Below are positions 54,150 to 62,523 of a stretch of 64,000 nt of DNA, one piece after another. A model generated the notes under the pieces. That model made no database searches. It saw only the letters and a list, made by a program, of their open reading frames with translations, and had not been told where the DNA came from. Numbering within the stretch: position 1 is the first letter of the stretch; the number at the start of each line of letters is the position of its first letter. The stretch is from Dyella acidiphila (GTDB lineage Bacteria > Pseudomonadota > Gammaproteobacteria > Xanthomonadales > Rhodanobacteraceae). A program made the position numbers and the translations under genes. The stretch is from NCBI RefSeq assembly GCF_014863405.1, contig NZ_JACZZA010000004.1, forward strand, positions 1-64,000, given 5' to 3'.

Positions 54150-54548
54150 TCAATGCCGGACGTCTCGATCCTCATTGCGCGGCCGGAACGGCAGCACGTT
54201 TCCCGCTTGATGGTTGTGCGTGGAAGGTTCCGGCGTATACAGCTCGATAGTCGGCAGAACCAAGGCCGTGAGCACGTTGCCGATCATCCACAAGTGGCCG
54301 GCTTCGCGATCGTTGCCGTCGATGCTTACTTCAAAGCTGTAGCGCCGCTCCAGCACGTGCCGTTCGCCCACCCGCTTCAGGCGCAGGCCGCTCAAGCCGA
54401 CGGTTTCATCCAGCAGCTGCAGCCCATGCTGCTGGCATCGCGTGCGTGCCTCCAGAATGGCCCGGTCGCGCGCACGGCTGAGCGTGAGCCAGGCACCGGC
54501 CACGGCCATCAGGATCAGCAGCAAAAGCAGGGTGGCAAGGTCGCCCAT
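54150..54548 (-). CDS. DUF3301 family membrane-anchored protein
   Basis: A 132-residue protein with one N-terminal span (LATLLLLLILMAVAGAWLTL). A conserved region follows ([26 protein letters not shown] and RRYSFEVSIDGNDREAGHL). This is the DUF3301 layout; function is unknown. It sits downstream of nadC on the minus strand; ATG 54548 is the first of the two plausible starts. Confidence 0.82.
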   Translation of the reverse strand: MGDLATLLLLLILMAVAGAWLTLSRARDRAILEARTRCQQHGLQLLDETVGLSGLRLKRVGERHVLERRYSFEVSIDGNDREAGHLWMIGNVLTALVLPTIELYTPEPSTHNHQAGNVLPFRPRNEDRDVRH

Positions 54549-54584
54549 GTGCGCAGTGTGTGGGCGGCCGGTGGCCGCCACAAG

Positions 54585-55442
54585 TCAGCCGATTTGCAGT
54601 CGTAGCGATAGATCGATCGCGCGGATGTTCTTGGTCAGTGCGCCGACCGAGATGAAATCCACGCCGGTGGCGGCATAGTCGCCGATGGTGCTGAGATCGA
54701 CATTGCCGGAGATTTCCAGCGGCACGCGCCCGGCGGTCTGCGCCACTGCCTCGCGCATCAGCGGCAGGCTGAAGTTGTCCAGCATGATGCGGTCGACGCC
54801 AGCGTCCAGCGCCTGCTGCAGTTCGTCGAGATTTTCCACTTCCACTTCCAGCAGCAGGCTCGGGTGCAACTGACGTGCCGCCAGCACCGCGGCGGCAATG
54901 CTGCCGGCGGCGATGATGTGGTTTTCCTTCACCAGGATCGCGTCGTAGAGGCCGATCCGATGGTTATGGCCGCCACCGCAACGCACGGCATATTTTTGCG
55001 CCATGCGCAGGCCCGGTACGGTTTTGCGCGTATCGAGCACCCGCACCTTGGTGCCGGCTACCGCCGCAACATAGGCGGCCGTCTGGGTGGCGGTGCCGGA
55101 CAGCATCTGCAGGAAGTTCAGCGCCGAGCGCTCCGCGCTGACCAGCGCGCGCGCATTGCCGTGTAGCTCGCAGATCATGCTGCCGGGCTGGACCGGATCG
55201 CCGTCAGTGACGTGCCAGTGGATGCGCGCCTGCGGATCGAGCTTGTGCACGCAGGCTTCGAACCAGGGAATGCCGGCCATCACCGCCCGTTCGCGGCAGG
55301 TCAGCTGTGCGGCGGCTTGCGCCTGCGCCGGCAGCAGGCTGGCGGTGGCATCGCCCTTGCCGAGATCTTCGGCAAAGGCGCGTTCTACATCGGCGTCGAT
55401 CGTGGCCTGGTCCGGTGGGGTGAAGCGAAGAGCAGTGGTCAT
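54585..55442 (-). CDS. nadC: Nicotinate-nucleotide pyrophosphorylase (carboxylating)
   Basis: A 285-residue quinolinate phosphoribosyltransferase in NAD synthesis. Recognisable blocks are AERSALNFLQMLSGTAT, LDTRKTVPGLRMAQKYAV, RCGGGHNHRIGLYDAILVKE and VEVENLDELQQALDAGVD. The start overlaps the DUF1631 gene's stop by four bases (ATGA). Length matches the family. Confidence 0.97.
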   Translation of the reverse strand: MTTALRFTPPDQATIDADVERAFAEDLGKGDATASLLPAQAQAAAQLTCRERAVMAGIPWFEACVHKLDPQARIHWHVTDGDPVQPGSMICELHGNARALVSAERSALNFLQMLSGTATQTAAYVAAVAGTKVRVLDTRKTVPGLRMAQKYAVRCGGGHNHRIGLYDAILVKENHIIAAGSIAAAVLAARQLHPSLLLEVEVENLDELQQALDAGVDRIMLDNFSLPLMREAVAQTAGRVPLEISGNVDLSTIGDYAATGVDFISVGALTKNIRAIDLSLRLQIG

Positions 55443-57736
55443 TCCGTATCGTCGGGGCGAGCCTCTTCGTGGCTCAATCGGTCAACGATAGCATCCATGG
55501 CGCGATCGAACAGTGCGTTGGAGGCGAGGATGCGCGCACGTCCGTCGGCCATCACCACGGCCAGCTCATACGGCGAGTAATCGGCCACCTTCAGGCCGCG
55601 GCGATTGACGAACAAGTAGCGGCCGCTCATCGGGCTGATCCACGACAGCTTGGCGCGCTCGAAGTGTTCGTTGTCGCTGTTGAACTCCAGCCAAGTGCCC
55701 GGCTTGAGCCCGCTGACGCGCTCCAGTTCTTCGCGCACTTCCGGTGCGATGGCCTCGGCTTCGGGCTCGGCCTGTGCCGGGTCGTCTTCCAGGTCGGCCA
55801 TGCTTTCGGCCAGCGGCTGGATGCTTTCGGGAATCGGCAGCGGCGCGGGCGCACCGTCGGCGGCCTGCGCGATTTGCTCCGGTGCGGGCGCGGCTACTTC
55901 GCCCAGCTGCTGGCGATAGTAGGTATGCAGCTGACCGAGCAGGCGCTCGATGTCGGCGTCCTGGAAGGCGACGTTGGCCAGGCCCTTGCGCAGCGCGCGT
56001 TCGATGCCGGGCAGTAGCTGGCGCAGGTCGCGCTTGGCCTCCGGCGTGCGCACCGGCTTGGTGCTGGCGATAAACGCGTCGACAAAGCGCAGCGCCTCGC
56101 GGAATTCGGTGGACTCCTCGCCTTTGCGCAGGATCGTCAGCACCATGTAGTTGGCCCATGCGCGCGACAGTACGCCATGGATCAGCGGCGGCAATGCGTG
56201 ATCGCCAATGCGGTTGAGGATCTCGCGTGCTGCGCGGCGGCGCGCTTGTTCCAGCTTCTCGCGTCCGCGCGTGGATTCGGCCACGCGCTGCTCGGCCAGT
56301 TCGGCGCGGCGGCGGTTGGAATCCTGGAACTGCTGCAGTTCGGCCAGCAGGCGATCGAAGATCGTCATGTCATCGTCGAATTCCTGCAGCAGGCGTTCGA
56401 CGATGGCCTTGATGGTGTCGTGCAGGCGGCCGTCGCGATCCGATTCTTCCGACCAGCTCTTGGCGGCATCGGCCAGGCCATCGAGCAGGCGGCGCGCCGG
56501 ATGCTGGCGGTGTGCGAACAGCTTGCGGTCGAGGATCGCGGCCTTGAGATACGGAATCTGCAGGCGTGCCAGCAATACCTGCATCTGCGGCGGCAGGTTG
56601 CGGTCTTCGAGAATGAACTCGAACAGCATGCCGACCAGATCGATGGTGTCTTCATCCATCGTGGCGATCTGGCCCGGGCGCTGGCCGCGCAGCGAGCCGA
56701 GCTGGGTCATCAGCTGTTCTTTCAGCTGCAGCACCTGCTCGGTGATATCCAGCGTGCTGCCGCCGATCGGCAGCGGCGCCACCGGCACGGTGGCGGCCTG
56801 GCTCTGCAGCACGCTGAGCGCGCCGATCAGTTCGTTGGCGGTGGGCAGCGGCCCCTGGGTGATGGCCGAAAGCGGCACATTCGGATGCGCGCGGCGCGCA
56901 CCGAACAGAGTGCGCAGGGTCTGCAGCAATTCGGCCGAAGCATCGCTGTCCTCGGCGGCAATCGGCGCCGGCACTTCACCGGACGCTGCGGCTGCGCCGC
57001 CCGCTGCCGCACCCGTGCTGCCCTGGCGCACCACTTCATGCCGCAGCTGCGGCAGTACGCCGGCGCGCATCAGCTCGGCATTGGTTTCCTGGTACAGCTC
57101 GTCCAGCGAGGCCATCACGTAGCGGTCGAACAGCTTGTAGATGATCAGCTTCACGCGCATGTCGGCGCTGAGTTCGCGCATCGACTGGCGGAACGCCTGC
57201 GCGAGCAGGGCCGGCCCGATCGGATTGGTGGCGTCCTCAATGCGCGCGCCGCCGCAGATCACCGACAGGCGCTGGTTTACCGCGAACAGGTCGCGGGCCA
57301 GGCGGGTTTCGTTCTTGCCGATCATGCTGGTGATGGCCAGCGATTCTTCCAGCTCGTTGTCCGCCACCAGCGACAGCTCGATCGAGCCGGCCAGTGGCGT
57401 GGGCGCGCCGCTGCTCGCCGGAGTGGAGCGCTGGCCGCCGACGAAGTCGTTCAGTTCCCGCGAAACCTGAGCCAGGAAGCCGCGCTCGATCACCGGGCGA
57501 CGCTTGCGCACTTCGCGCATGCCATCGAAGTAATGCATCTGCGCGGCGTTGTTCTCGGCCTTTTCGGCCAGGTCGAACAGGGCGTCGTCGACGTGTTCGA
57601 ACATATTGCCGATGTATTGCTGCAGGCGGCGGGTGGCGATACTCCGGACGGCGTTCAACAGGTCGCCTCCACGGCCACTGGAGGGATCCAGCCGCTGACT
57701 GAGATTGACGATGTTCGATGGCTCGTTTTGACTCAT
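55439..57736 (-). CDS. DUF1631 family protein
   Basis: A 765-residue soluble protein with no signal peptide and mostly helical content. The DUF1631 core includes MHYFDGMREVRKRRPVIERG and RQSMRELSADMRVKLIIYKL near the N terminus. A C-terminal part near 690-750 resembles a PilZ-like barrel, with LEFNSDNEHFERAKLSWIS and RYLFVNRRGLKVADYSPYEL. Its function is not known to me; the C-terminal part may bind a nucleotide such as c-di-GMP, but the RxxxR motif was not confirmed. ATG 57736 is chosen. Coupled to nadC. Confidence 0.85.
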   Translation of the reverse strand: MSQNEPSNIVNLSQRLDPSSGRGGDLLNAVRSIATRRLQQYIGNMFEHVDDALFDLAEKAENNAAQMHYFDGMREVRKRRPVIERGFLAQVSRELNDFVGGQRSTPASSGAPTPLAGSIELSLVADNELEESLAITSMIGKNETRLARDLFAVNQRLSVICGGARIEDATNPIGPALLAQAFRQSMRELSADMRVKLIIYKLFDRYVMASLDELYQETNAELMRAGVLPQLRHEVVRQGSTGAAAGGAAAASGEVPAPIAAEDSDASAELLQTLRTLFGARRAHPNVPLSAITQGPLPTANELIGALSVLQSQAATVPVAPLPIGGSTLDITEQVLQLKEQLMTQLGSLRGQRPGQIATMDEDTIDLVGMLFEFILEDRNLPPQMQVLLARLQIPYLKAAILDRKLFAHRQHPARRLLDGLADAAKSWSEESDRDGRLHDTIKAIVERLLQEFDDDMTIFDRLLAELQQFQDSNRRRAELAEQRVAESTRGREKLEQARRRAAREILNRIGDHALPPLIHGVLSRAWANYMVLTILRKGEESTEFREALRFVDAFIASTKPVRTPEAKRDLRQLLPGIERALRKGLANVAFQDADIERLLGQLHTYYRQQLGEVAAPAPEQIAQAADGAPAPLPIPESIQPLAESMADLEDDPAQAEPEAEAIAPEVREELERVSGLKPGTWLEFNSDNEHFERAKLSWISPMSGRYLFVNRRGLKVADYSPYELAVVMADGRARILASNALFDRAMDAIVDRLSHEEARPDDTE

Positions 57737-57894
57737 CGCCACACCCCTGTGGTTAAGCAATTTGACGACTGACGACGGATGGCCGGTTTATCCAGGCAAC
57801 ATAAGCGAAAAAGGGCGTGGCCGCCATGCTGGGCGTCATGGAATTGGACTCCGACACCCGTGCAGCCAGGATCTTGCGCCAGGCTGACGGCCTC

Positions 57895-58161
57895 TCAGGC
57901 CGGGAAGTCGCTGAACTGGGTGGTGCCGATGCCTTCCTCGGGCAGCATTACCGGGATGCCGTCCTCGACCCGGTAGATCACCTTGCGGTCGATCGTGATC
58001 AGCCCCTCGCCCAGCCGACCCGCTACCGCCGTGCCACCCACGTTGAGTGCGTGGCCGGCATCGATCGCCTTGTTCACCGCGCCGAGCTCGCTGCTGGTGA
58101 GCGGGCGCACCGGGGTCTTGCTTACCGGGCAGCAAAGAATGTCGAGCAGGCGCTTGTCCAT
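57895..58161 (-). CDS. Trm112-like/UPF0434 small zinc-ribbon-like protein
   Basis: An 88-residue protein beginning [18 protein letters not shown], the typical UPF0434 (YcaR) start, with a further part [20 protein letters not shown]. Members have a zinc-ribbon fold related to Trm112 but often lack full Cys sets; here only the CC pair is seen. It is divergent from purE and reads toward the DUF1631 promoter. The longer upstream frame at 58368 is purE shadow. Confidence 0.85.
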   Translation of the reverse strand: MDKRLLDILCCPVSKTPVRPLTSSELGAVNKAIDAGHALNVGGTAVAGRLGEGLITIDRKVIYRVEDGIPVMLPEEGIGTTQFSDFPA

Positions 58162-58228
58162 GGGCAGGCGAAGGTATCGTTGCAATGCGGGGAAGCACGT
58201 ACAATATCCCCTTTTGGACGACCGGGCC

Positions 58229-58732
58229 ATGACGGTAACAACGGCAGCACCGCTGGTGGGTGTGGTGATGGGATCGCGTTCGGACTGGGAAACCATGACC
58301 CACGCGGCCGAGGTGCTCCAGGAACTGGGCGTGCCGCACGAAGTACGCGTGGTCTCCGCGCACCGCACGCCGGACCTGCTGTTCCGTTATGCGGAAGAGG
58401 CGGTGGGCCGCGGTATCCAGGTGATCATCGCCGGTGCCGGTGGCGCCGCCCACTTGCCGGGCATGCTGGCGGCCAAGACGCGCTTGCCGGTGCTGGGGGT
58501 GCCGGTGCAGTCCAAGGCGCTCAACGGCATGGATTCCCTGCTCTCGATCGCGCAGATGCCGGCCGGCATTCCGGTGGGCACGCTGGCGATCGGCCGGGCC
58601 GGCGCGGTCAATGCCGGCCTGTTCGCCGCCGCGATGCTGGCCTTGCACGACCCGGCGCTGGCCAAGGCCGTCGACGCCTTCCGTTCCCGCCAGACCCAGT
58701 CGGTGCTGGATAACCCGGATCCGCGCGCGTGA
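58229..58732 (+). CDS. purE: 5-(carboxyamino)imidazole ribonucleotide mutase
   Basis: A 167-residue class I PurE that converts N5-CAIR to CAIR in purine synthesis. The active-site block [14 protein letters not shown] and the segment [18 protein letters not shown] are diagnostic, with [16 protein letters not shown] and [19 protein letters not shown] later. ATG 58229 begins [11 protein letters not shown]. Its end overlaps purK by four bases (GTGA). Confidence 0.97.
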   Translation: MTVTTAAPLVGVVMGSRSDWETMTHAAEVLQELGVPHEVRVVSAHRTPDLLFRYAEEAVGRGIQVIIAGAGGAAHLPGMLAAKTRLPVLGVPVQSKALNGMDSLLSIAQMPAGIPVGTLAIGRAGAVNAGLFAAAMLALHDPALAKAVDAFRSRQTQSVLDNPDPRA

Positions 58733-59883
58733 GCGTTCGCAAGCAACCTGTTCTGGGCATCCTCGGTGGCGGTCAGCTGGCCCGCATGCTGGCGCTTGCC
58801 GCCGCGCCGCTGGGCGTGAATACCCTGGTGGTGGATAGTGCCGCCGATGCCTGCGCCGGACAGGTCGCGCCGCTGCGGCTGGCCGACTGGACCGACTACG
58901 CCGCGCTGGAAAAATTTGCCGCCGAAGTCGATGTGGTCACCTTCGATTTCGAAAACGTGCCTGCCGAGACGGCGCACTGGCTGGCTGAGCGCGTGGCGGT
59001 GTTCCCCGACCCGCGCGCCCTGGCCGTGGCACAGGATCGCCTGGCCGAGAAGACCCTGTTTCGCCAGTGCGGTCTGCAGACCCCGGCATTCGAGGCGGTC
59101 GACACCCGCGCAGACCTGGACCGGGCCCTGGCCGCGATCGGCGCGCCGGCCATCCTTAAGACCCGCCGCCTGGGCTATGACGGCAAAGGCCAGTTCCGCA
59201 TCAAGCAGCTGGCGGATGCCGATGCCGCCTGGGCCGCGCTGGGTGCGCAGGCGGCCGCGCATGGGCTGATCCTGGAGGCATTCGTGCCGTTCGAGCGCGA
59301 GCTTTCGGTATTGGCCGTGCGCACGCGCGAAGGCGATTTCCGGATCTGGCCGCTGACCCAGAACTGGCATACCGATGGTGTGCTGAGCCTTAGCCTAGCC
59401 CCGGCTCCGGAGGTGGGCGCACTGCAGCAGCGGGCGGAAGATCTGGCGCGTACGCTGGCCGAACGGCTGGGTTATGTGGGTGTGTTTGCGCTGGAGCTGT
59501 TCGTCAAGGACGGCCAGCTGCTGGGCAATGAAATGGCGCCGCGCGTGCACAATTCCGGCCACTGGACCATCGAAGGCGCGGTGGCCAGCCAGTTCGAAAA
59601 TCACGTGCGCGCCGTGCTGGGGTTGCCCCTGGGCGATACCTCGGCGCATGGCTTGTCGGTCATGTTCAACTGGATCGGCGATCTGCCCGATGCCGCGCCG
59701 GTGCTGAGCACGGTGGATGCGCACTGGCATGACTATGGCAAGCAGCCGCGCCCGGGTCGCAAGGTGGGGCATGCCACGGTATGTGCAGCCGATGCACAGA
59801 GCTTGGCGCTGCGAGTGGCGGCAATGGCGCAGGCGCTGAAGCGGGAAACGCAGGCCGAGCCTGGATTGAGCGCGCTTTCCTAA
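58729..59883 (+). CDS. purK: 5-(carboxyamino)imidazole ribonucleotide synthase
   Basis: A 384-residue ATP-grasp enzyme that makes N5-CAIR from AIR, bicarbonate and ATP. It starts at GTG 58729 with the N-terminal [20 protein letters not shown]. The ATP-grasp domain has [16 protein letters not shown] and [20 protein letters not shown], ending [13 protein letters not shown]. Pairs with PurE, translationally coupled. Confidence 0.97.
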   Translation: MSVRKQPVLGILGGGQLARMLALAAAPLGVNTLVVDSAADACAGQVAPLRLADWTDYAALEKFAAEVDVVTFDFENVPAETAHWLAERVAVFPDPRALAVAQDRLAEKTLFRQCGLQTPAFEAVDTRADLDRALAAIGAPAILKTRRLGYDGKGQFRIKQLADADAAWAALGAQAAAHGLILEAFVPFERELSVLAVRTREGDFRIWPLTQNWHTDGVLSLSLAPAPEVGALQQRAEDLARTLAERLGYVGVFALELFVKDGQLLGNEMAPRVHNSGHWTIEGAVASQFENHVRAVLGLPLGDTSAHGLSVMFNWIGDLPDAAPVLSTVDAHWHDYGKQPRPGRKVGHATVCAADAQSLALRVAAMAQALKRETQAEPGLSALS

Positions 59884-59889
59884 GTGAAG

Positions 59890-59920
59890 CGCACCCCGCT
59901 GCCGGCGGCAGCGGGGTGCG
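59890..59920. terminator. Bidirectional terminator-like hairpin between purK and sodB
   Basis: A perfect 15-base inverted repeat (59890-59904 with 59906-59920), starting CGCACCCCGCTGCC. It lies in the 43-bp gap between convergent purK and sodB. There is no T-run on either side, so termination would be weak or Rho-assisted. Confidence 0.65.
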
Positions 59921-59926
59921 GGAAAA

Positions 59927-60508
59927 TCAGGCGAGGTTCTTCGCCGCGAAGTCCCAGTTCACCAGGTTCCAGAACGATTCCACGTACTTCGGACGCGCAT
60001 TGCGGTAGTCGATGTAGTACGCGTGTTCCCACACGTCGATGGTGAATAGCGGCTTGTCGCTGCCGGTGATCGGCGTGGCGGCGTTGGACGTGTTGACGAT
60101 GCCCAGCGAGCCATCCGGACGCTGCACCAGCCAGGTCCAGCCCGAGCCGAAATTGCCGGTGGCCGACTTGGTGAATTCTTCCTTGAACTTGTCGAAGGAA
60201 CCGAAGGCCTTGTTGATCTCGTCGGCCAGCTTGCCGGTCGGCGCATTGCTCTCCAGCGGCTTGCGCATGGAGTGCCAGTAGAAGGTGTGGTTCCAGATCT
60301 GCGCCGCATTGTTGAACACGCCGCCGGAGGACTTCTTGATGATGTCTTCCAGCGCGGCGCTTTCGAACTCAGTGCCCTTGATCAGGTTGTTGAGGTTGGT
60401 CACATAGGCCTGGTGGTGCTTGCCGTAGTGGAACTCCAGCGTTTCGGCCGAAATGTTCGGCTCCAGCGCGTTCTTTTCATAGGGCAGCGGGGGAAGTTCG
60501 ATCGCCAT
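59927..60508 (-). CDS. sodB: Superoxide dismutase [Fe]
   Basis: A 193-residue Fe-type superoxide dismutase. N-terminal [14 protein letters not shown] is typical of SodB. Metal ligands are in [27 protein letters not shown] and [18 protein letters not shown] (Asp and His). Residues near [11 protein letters not shown] favour the Fe form. ATG 60508 has GGAGTTACCC upstream on the minus strand. Cytoplasmic. Confidence 0.96.
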   Translation of the reverse strand: MAIELPPLPYEKNALEPNISAETLEFHYGKHHQAYVTNLNNLIKGTEFESAALEDIIKKSSGGVFNNAAQIWNHTFYWHSMRKPLESNAPTGKLADEINKAFGSFDKFKEEFTKSATGNFGSGWTWLVQRPDGSLGIVNTSNAATPITGSDKPLFTIDVWEHAYYIDYRNARPKYVESFWNLVNWDFAAKNLA

Positions 60509-60617
60509 GGGTAACTCCTGGGCGTTGGCTGAGGAAGACGGCGCCGACAGCGGCTGGGCCGCCGGGACGGCTGGTACACTACTGATCGGGCTGCATTGTA
60601 GTGATGAATCGGAAGTT

Positions 60618-60944
60618 ATGGACGTCAACGAGCGAATCAAGGCGGTGCTCGCCGAGCATCCCATCGTGCTCTTCATGAAGGGCACGCCGGAGTTTCCGAT
60701 GTGCGGCTTTTCCAGCCGTGCCGCACAGGCATTGCATGAAGCCGGTGCCAGCTTCCATGTGGTGAACGTGCTGGCCGATCCGGAAGTGCGCGCCGCGCTG
60801 CCGCACTACGCCAACTGGCCGACCTTCCCGCAACTTTTCATCCAGGGCGAGCTGATCGGCGGCTGCGACATCGTGGAGGATCTCAAAGTCTCCGGCGAAC
60901 TGGCGCGCATGGCCAACGACGTCGCCGGCGAGAGTCACGCATGA
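60618..60944 (+). CDS. grxD: Monothiol glutaredoxin (Grx4 type)
   Basis: A 108-residue Grx4-type protein that carries Fe-S clusters. The active-site motif CGFS lies in [16 protein letters not shown], and the glutathione-binding blocks are [23 protein letters not shown] 60618 ([11 protein letters not shown]) matches the family; the longer frame in front is divergent sodB leader. Overlaps the next gene by four bases (ATGA). Confidence 0.95.
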   Translation: MDVNERIKAVLAEHPIVLFMKGTPEFPMCGFSSRAAQALHEAGASFHVVNVLADPEVRAALPHYANWPTFPQLFIQGELIGGCDIVEDLKVSGELARMANDVAGESHA

Positions 60945-61708
60945 GTCTTCCGCTGCAGCGTCTGCCCGAAGCCTGGACACTTTCCGGCAAGCCGCTGGAA
61001 GGACGCGTGGTGCTGGTCACCGGTGCCTACGGCGGCCTGGGCAAGGCGGTGGCGTACGCCGCCGCGCGCGCGGGTGCGACGGTGGTGATCACCGGCAAGC
61101 GCAAGCGCCAGCTCGAGCAACTCTACGATGCCATGCTGCAGGAAGGGCTGCCCGAACCGGTGATCCATCCGCTGGATATGGAAGCGGCCACGCCGCGCGA
61201 TTACGCGTCTTTTGCCGAAGCATTGCAGCGCGACCTGGGCCGGCTCGATGGCATCGTGCACGCCGCGGCAAGCTTCGCCGGTCTCACGCCGATTGCCATG
61301 CACAAGCCCGATGCCTGGCTGCGCGCGCTGCATGTAAATGTCTCGGCGCCGTTCGCGCTGACCCAGGCCTGCCTGCCGCTGCTTACTGCGGCGCCGGCCA
61401 GCGCCGCGGTGTTCGTGCTCGACAATCCCGAACTGGTGCAGCGTGCGCACTGGGGTGCTTACGGCGTATCCAAGGCTGCGCTGGAGCGCTTCGTCGCGAT
61501 CCTGCATGAAGAACATGACGAAGGTGCGTTCCGCGTGCACGCCGTGCTGCCGGCACCGATGCGCACCACCCTGCGCCGCACCGCCTATTTCGGCGAGGAC
61601 TCGCTGCAGCAGCCCTTGCCGGATGCCACCGCCGAGGCGGTGGTGTATTTGTTGAGCGACCAGGCTGCAGCCGCGCGCGGCGCTGTGCTCGACTTGCGCG
61701 TGGCATGA
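60941..61708 (+). CDS. YciK-like short-chain dehydrogenase/reductase
   Basis: A 255-residue classical SDR. NAD(P) binding is at VLVTGAYGGLGKAVAYAAAR, with the catalytic Tyr and Lys in WGAYGVSKAALERF. FVLDNPELVQRAHWGAYG is followed by the substrate loop. YciK-type enzymes have unassigned substrates. It is coupled to grxD. Confidence 0.87.
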   Translation: MSLPLQRLPEAWTLSGKPLEGRVVLVTGAYGGLGKAVAYAAARAGATVVITGKRKRQLEQLYDAMLQEGLPEPVIHPLDMEAATPRDYASFAEALQRDLGRLDGIVHAAASFAGLTPIAMHKPDAWLRALHVNVSAPFALTQACLPLLTAAPASAAVFVLDNPELVQRAHWGAYGVSKAALERFVAILHEEHDEGAFRVHAVLPAPMRTTLRRTAYFGEDSLQQPLPDATAEAVVYLLSDQAAAARGAVLDLRVA

Positions 61709-61760
61709 TCGCGCCGCTTCGCTATCAGCCGCGCACGCAGATAACCGCACAGGGGGCAGC

Positions 61761-62372
61761 ATGGAAACACAGATGACCACGCTGTCGGCGGCGATCCTGC
61801 TGTTCCTGATCATGGATCCGCTCGGCAATATCCCGATCTTCCTCAGCCTGCTCAAGGATGTGGCGCCCAAGCGCCGCCGTGCGGTGATGGTGCGCGAGTT
61901 GTTGATCGCACTGGCCGTGCTGCTGGTATTCCTGATGGGCGGCCAATGGATTCTGCGGCTGCTGCAGCTACGGCAGGAATCGATCAGCATCGCCGGCGGC
62001 ATCGTCCTGTTCCTGATCGGCATCCGCATGGTGTTCCCGCCGGCCGATGGCGGCGGCATCTTCGGCCGTTCCGGCGAGGGCGAGCCTTTTATCGTGCCGA
62101 TGGCGATTCCGGGCGTGGCCGGTCCTTCGGCCATGGCCGCCTTGCTGCTGCTCACCAATACGCAGCCGGGGCGCACCGCCGACTGGGCCATCGCCTTGCT
62201 CTGCGCATGGCTGGCCACCGCGGTAATTCTGCTCAGTTCCACCTATCTGTTCCGCTGGCTCGGCGAAAGTGTGCTCACTGCGCTGGAGCGGGTGATGGGC
62301 ATGTTGCTGATCGCCCTTTCCGTACAGATGTTTCTCAGCGGTATCGCGGCGTACCTGCATTTGGCCGTTTGA
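61761..62372 (+). CDS. MarC/YhgN-family membrane protein
   Basis: A 203-residue six-span inner-membrane protein. Family blocks are ILLFLIMDPLGNIPIFLSLL, the region KRRRAVMVRELLIALAVLL, and VPMAIPGVAGPSAMAALLLL with the conserved AGPSA motif. A role in export is presumed only. GGGGCAGC lies before the ATG at 61761. No obvious partner adjoins it. Confidence 0.9.
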   Translation: METQMTTLSAAILLFLIMDPLGNIPIFLSLLKDVAPKRRRAVMVRELLIALAVLLVFLMGGQWILRLLQLRQESISIAGGIVLFLIGIRMVFPPADGGGIFGRSGEGEPFIVPMAIPGVAGPSAMAALLLLTNTQPGRTADWAIALLCAWLATAVILLSSTYLFRWLGESVLTALERVMGMLLIALSVQMFLSGIAAYLHLAV

Positions 62373-62523
62373 AGCATGCGCGGGACCCGGCTCTAAACGA
62401 GCTCTTAAGGAATCGCCCGCAGCTGATCGTGTATTCTTGCGAATGCGGCAAGTTTGACTGCGCAATTTCGCGCAGTTGTCACACTCGATCGGCAACATGC
62501 GACAAAACCAAGGGGAGGCGGTC

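Noticed and set aside
56177-57772. 531-residue + strand ORF opposite the DUF1631 gene
   Set aside because: Antisense shadow; no recognised motif.
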